Made by a program: the position numbers and the translations under genes | The notes under the pieces: model-generated | The model's input: the letters and a program-made list of their open reading frames with translations, nothing else | Told to the model about the DNA's origin: nothing | The model's database searches: none | Part shown: positions 59,974 through 64,000 of the stretch, one piece after another | Numbering within the stretch: position 1 is the first letter of the stretch | Layout of the letters: every line of letters begins with the position of its first letter | Source: Coenobita brevimanus | Lineage: Eukaryota > Arthropoda > Malacostraca > Decapoda > Coenobitidae | DNA: 64,000 nt | Assembly (NCBI GenBank): GCA_032717465.1 | Contig: CM064666.1 | Coordinates: forward strand, 2,612,501-2,676,500 | Direction of reading: 5' to 3'

Positions 59974-60164
59974 CTGATGGGCATAGATGGTATCATATAT
60001 CAGTGTCCATGCCAGACCAGATGCGTAGAGAAAGAAAGGAGGCGCGGCAATGGTTGAAGTTACTGCTGTCCATCCCAGCAATGCTCCCCAGTTGAATGTC
60101 AGGCCCAGAACGACTTGAGGGAACCATGTTATGCGCTTCATTAGAGGATAAACCATAACAAGAC
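59974..60164 (-). CDS. COQ2: COQ2 exon (4-hydroxybenzoate polyprenyltransferase)
   Basis: The 191-base exon begins after a CCCACAG acceptor (two bases complete the first codon) and ends CAG/GTAAGA at a codon boundary, matching the phase-0 start of the exon at 49533. The peptide shows [32 protein letters not shown], a hydrophobic stretch and [21 protein letters not shown] and the second Asp-rich motif YDTIYAHQ(DK.DD) are diagnostic of COQ2/UbiA prenyltransferases. Upstream exons, with the first Asp-rich motif, lie outside the window or were not recognised. Confidence 0.92.
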
Positions 60165-60399
60165 CTGTGGGAATAGTAGGCATGGTGGATAGTGGCAGCT
60201 GTGTAATTTATGATGCTGTGGTAATTGTTATGGTTGTGGTCCTTGTGGTAGTTGTGGGTGCTATATTAAGCATCTCATTTGCAAGTACACTGTGGAGGCA
60301 GTAGTTGCTGTTGTTGTTGTGGCCCCATCCTCATCTGAATATGAACCCAGTAAATGGCAGAAAACTAACCACATGGACTTGGTCCTACAAGAGAATTTT

Positions 60400-60740
60400 T
60401 TCTGAGATTAGCCTGAAAGAATGATGAATTCTAAGAGTAAGGTGCATAAGTCGAGAAGGGTGTGCTGTGGCGTGAGGGACTGTATTGCAGTTAGGGTACA
60501 ATGGATTGGTAGAAAGTTGTATTTTGAAGCAGTGCTGGTACTGAAGCAGGGAAGAGTGATGGCCACATCACAGCCTGGATAGGTGCATTTGTCTCTCTCT
60601 GGGAAGGGCAAGGTTTGTGGACTGAATGTCTTACAGAGGATCAGGAAGGATGCTGTTTAGCTGGGGGCTTTGGATGACTGTGTTTGCATGTATGCTTATG
60701 AAGTGTAGAGTTGGGTGAGGGAGGAAGCATACTGAGGTAT
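60400..60740 (-). repeat. Fragment related to 9345-9950
   Basis: It shares GGATGCTGTTT, GAAGTGTAGAGTTGGGTG and GT-rich composition with the region at 9345-9950. It is probably an old LINE fragment. Confidence 0.45.
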
Positions 60741-61257
60741 TCTGTGTACACCAGACCCCTAATTTGCACGTCTAATGTATCCAGGAATTTAATTGTGCAA
60801 ACTAAAATGTGCAAATTGCAACACCCAAACCCATTTTATACAGGTAACTTGTATGATGAAATCCCAAGATTATTCCAGAGTTATCCCCCATGGCCCTCTT
60901 GAAAAATATTCCCCCTTCTTGATCAAACCTAACATTCACTGTCGTGAACATACAACTCAAGGAACATCATTAGGCATAAAAATGGAATAATTGGAGTTTA
61001 CAAAGTTGTAAATAAGTAGTGATCACTTACCATGACAAGCAATGGAGCGATGTTCGGGTGTAGTGGAAGGAGGTATCTTCAGATAACAATTTACATTGCT
61101 ATAGGATTTATCCCAATTGATACCAGGTATTAGTTAGCCCAAATTTTTTCATTTACAACAACAGATCCACTAAACATACACATTCTGTTATGGTAAGTAT
61201 GAGAAACACACACAGGCAATGTTGGACTAATGGAAAGTAATGACAAGGGCATAATAA
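60741..61257. other. No gene recognised
   Basis: No gene is supported in this intron or upstream sequence. Confidence 0.35.
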
Positions 61258-61565
61258 GGAAGAAACATATAGGCCTAACACAGAGTGGCCTGAGATGGGC
61301 TTGAGGTGAGGGGTTCAGATGCTAGGAGAGTGGAAAGTTAGTGGTCTCCATCACTTGGGATTAACTCCTCAAGTAGGGCCTCATTTTTGAATACCAAAAA
61401 ACCATCAGAAACCACTGACACTACACCATCATTGTTGGGAGAAACCAGCTCAATTGCCTGATAAAGATATTGTTTTAGTTAAAAAAAATATGCAATAACA
61501 GCAGGATTGCAAATTCTTATCTAGCATGAATAATGAAGATCACTATAACCAAGGGGTCACTATAT
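61258..61565. mobile_element. Tigger right-end remnant
   Basis: It matches 39590-39895 (CTCAAGTAGGG, GAAACCAGCT, ATAACCAA...GGTCAC), the terminal part of the Tigger transposon at 36585-39895. Confidence 0.7.
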
Positions 61566-61733
61566 TCATTCATCTGTATTCACGTACGGGTATTTGTACT
61601 TTACAGGATTTGAGTACTATAATCATACTGTCCTATCTCCACCATTATAACTACAATATCTAACTTTTCCTTGAAAGTATGGATATTCTTAGCAATTACC
61701 ACACTTTCACCTAATTGATTCCATTTAGTTATA

Positions 61734-62786
61734 CAGTAAACCACTGCTATACGTGGGTTTGCCATTTCCAGTTTCACATACTTTGCAGATTTTTCTGGGA
61801 AATTATTTCAGAAATTCACAGGAAGATATTTCCTGCTTTTCCCACGGCATCAGCTGTTCCTAGTGGTTCATAAGTGATTTTTTGCAGTTTTCCATGAGAA
61901 ATACTGTCCTATACAGTTAAACTGTGCAGTTACCCTGTATAGGTATGCACTGTTCAGCATAAGGCACCAGCACTCTACAGCACTCGGTATTTCACAGCAC
62001 AAATCTCCACACTTTTCTTGCACTGAGAGCTTTTTTGTGACTGCTTCCTGGGGTAGCATCCCTTATTATCTGTGTACATGTCTTCTTTCTCCCTATCCTA
62101 CTGACCATTCAAAGAAGGGACCCAATCATGTGCCATCGTACTCATTCTCTCTCAGTTCATCTTACAGGTTGTGCAGAAGAAAGTGGTGTCACTGGAAGAG
62201 AAAGTGAAACTGTTGAACATGATGCGTGAGAGGCAGTCAATCGTGGCTGTTGGGAAAAATTTTGGTGTGAACGAGAGCATGGTGCATTACTTCAAGAAAA
62301 ATGAGAGGGCCATTTGTGTTGCTGTATCCAGAAAAGCCTGAGTATCATCCTGTACTGCCTTTTTAGGAAGTATTAATGTGCCATAAAATGCATTTACAAG
62401 TCTATATGTAATGGGAATGGTTAAAACAGAGAAATCAATAATAGTAACAAGCAGAACACATGTGAATGCACAACTTGAGAGTTGAACTGAGAAAGAATTG
62501 GCGTGACAGTATATGACTGGGTCCCCTCTATCATCAGCCTGAATGCTGTTGAGTGCTGATGCCTTGTGATGAACAGCACATACCTATACAGGGTAACACA
62601 CAGTTTAACTATATAGGACAGTATTTCTCAAGGGAAACATGCAAAAAGAATCAAAGAATCACTTATGAACCATTATGAACAGCTGATACTGAAGGAAAAG
62701 CAGGAAACATCTTCTTGTGAATTTTTTAAATAATTTCCCAGAAAAATTGGGGAATATGCAAACCCATGATTAGCTGGGGTTGACTG
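61734..62786 (+). mobile_element. Tigger-type element with TIRs over 200 bp
   Basis: The ends CAGTAAACCACTGCTATACG and the inverse of GGGGTTGACTG lie inside TA duplications (61732-61733 and 62787-62788). Pairing of the two ends continues through ATGGGTTTGC, TTTTTCTGGGAAATTATTT, the CATAAGTGATT region and CCTGTATAGGTATG, so each TIR is over 200 bases. Only a DNA-binding domain fragment lies between them. Confidence 0.85.
62168..62341 (+). pseudogene. Tigger/CENP-B-type HTH fragment
   Basis: The 57-codon frame reads VVSLEEKVKLLNMMRERQSI, AVGKNFGVNESMVHYFKKNE and ends at a TGA. It matches the N-terminal helix-turn-helix of Tigger and CENP-B proteins (LEEK...LA..FGVN.STV..I.K). The catalytic domain is missing, so this is a deletion derivative. 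No start codon is evident in the frame. Confidence 0.75.
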
Positions 62787-62788
62787 TA

Positions 62789-64000
62789 CTGTATATGGTA
62801 AGGTACTGACAAAGTAAGGGGAAAAAAATGAGGAATTAGTTGGAGAAGAACCAGGAGGTTTCAGGAAAGAAAGAGGTAGAGTAGATCACATATTCATGCT
62901 AATGTGTTTAGTAGAAAAGTTTCTAGAAAAGGGGAAAAAGTTGTATGCGGCCTTCATGGATTTAGAGAAAGCATATGACAGGGTGGATTGACAAACAATG
63001 TGGAAAATATTAAAAATATATGGAGTTAGTGGGAAGCCGCTGAATGCTGAGAAGAGTACGTATGAGGGTGCCAAGGCTACAGTGTGTGTGGATGATGAAC
63101 TGAGTGAACTTTTGTCTGAACGTTGAATTGCAACAGGGATGCATCATGCCTCCATGGTTGTCCAATCTGTATATGAATGGAATTATAAGAGATAATGGGT
63201 TGGGCACTCGATGCTGGAGTGGTCCTAATGAGAGTGGGCAGCATTTTGAAACCTCCTGTTCTGCTGCTTGTTAAGTGAAAACAAAGGGGAACTGCATGGC
63301 TTGGTGAATGAGTTTGGGAGTGCGTAAGAAACTGAATCTTAAGGTGAATGCAGGGAAGAGTAAACTCATGGTCTTCCAGAGAAATGAAGTCACCAAATGT
63401 ACAGCGAGGCTGAATGGTAAGGAAATGGAAAATGTGAGTGAATTTAAGTACTTGGGCAGTGTGATGAGTAAGAATGGAAGTTTAGAAGATAAAGTGATTG
63501 GAAGGGTACAACAGGGAAGAAAAATTGTTGGTTCATTGAAAGCAGTGATAAAGTATAGGGAACTGAGCATGCAAATAAAGTAAAATAGTTGTTGCATGAC
63601 AGTGTGATACTCACTCTAACACATGGAAGTGAAGCTTGGACCTTGTTAGAAGGACACAAGTCAAGAGCGAAAGCAGTGGAAATGAGTTACTTGAGAATAA
63701 CATGTGAAGTTACATGGTGAGACAGACTAACAAATGAGGAGTTGAAGGAGTGTTGTAGTGTGGATGTGGGTGTGTGTGATGGAAACCGTTAGGAGAATTA
63801 CACTGAGGTGATTTGGTGATGTCAAGAGGATGGAGAGTGAGAGATTAACAAGGAGAGTTTATGTAAGTGAGGCAGAGGGGGAAAGAGGGAGGAGGAGACC
63901 GAGGATGAGATGGAGGGATAGAGTGGAAAGTTATATAAGAGAGGAGGATGTATGTTGGGGAAAGGGCAACGAAATGGCAGGGAACTGAGCAACATGGAGG
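62789..64000 (+). pseudogene. RTE-clade LINE, truncated by window end
   Basis: The plus strand shows ELVGEEPGGFRKERG, FMDLEKAYDRVD followed by a stop, the GCIMPPWLSNLYMNG region, KYLGSVMSKNGSLEDKV, GSEAWTLLEGHKSR and the C-terminal GRRRPRMRWRDRVE-type region, running off at 64000. Compared with 58660-58690, about 17 bases are deleted between CTGCTGCTT and GTTAAGTGAA (about 63267), which removes the catalytic FADD motif. Frameshifts and stops are numerous. Confidence 0.85.

Overview
The window is repeat-dominated animal DNA. The base composition, very long (AC)n, (GAT)n and (TA)n microsatellites, and nested RTE, I-clade and Jockey/CR1-type LINEs with Tigger/pogo, mariner and piggyBac-type DNA elements suggest an arthropod, probably a decapod crustacean. 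That placement is inference; no marker gene fixes the species. There is no bacterial or operon-like organisation. Most long open frames in the CA/GT tracts (Cys-Val or His-Thr repeats) are translation artefacts.

Host coding sequence I can defend is limited to two exons of one minus-strand gene, COQ2 (4-hydroxybenzoate polyprenyltransferase, ubiquinone synthesis). They lie at 60164-59974 and 49533-49345, with clean splice sites and matching phase, separated by a 10.4 kb intron packed with transposons. A hydrophobic frame at 45700-45897 is a weak further exon candidate.

Layout. 1-6.8 kb: AC/GAT microsatellites, a dispersed TIR-type repeat and a 5'-truncated LINE (1828-3200, minus) for which an uninterrupted relative of the target lies at 5730-6008. 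7-12.4 kb: minisatellites and three RTE fragments. 12.9-19.3 kb: a composite SINE with perfect target duplications (13318-13727), tRNA-like SINE heads, a 365-bp palindrome and a 30-bp minisatellite. 19.3-25.9 kb: an I-clade LINE relic, the best RTE copy (542-codon open frame, 21960-23588) and a small MITE nested in RTE. 26.4-33 kb: a nearly full-length I-clade LINE (gag, endonuclease, RT, RNase H) inactivated by stops, frameshifts and an inserted SINE made of a tRNA-like head, a complete 5S rRNA-like region and an RTE-like tail. Its 3' UTR carries a duplicated hairpin with compensatory base changes. 33.2-36.1 kb: GC-rich sequence and two satellites (59 bp and 73-74 bp). 36.6-41.6 kb: a Tigger element with a PCNA-binding-like motif and a dead mariner. 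42-64 kb: further composite SINEs, inverted repeats, a piggyBac-type element, Tigger-type TIR elements, old LINEs and three more RTE copies.

The parts interact mainly as parasites. The RTE family supplies the 3' end borrowed by the 5S-type SINE, several elements sit inside others, and one satellite appears to share sequence with the composite SINE.
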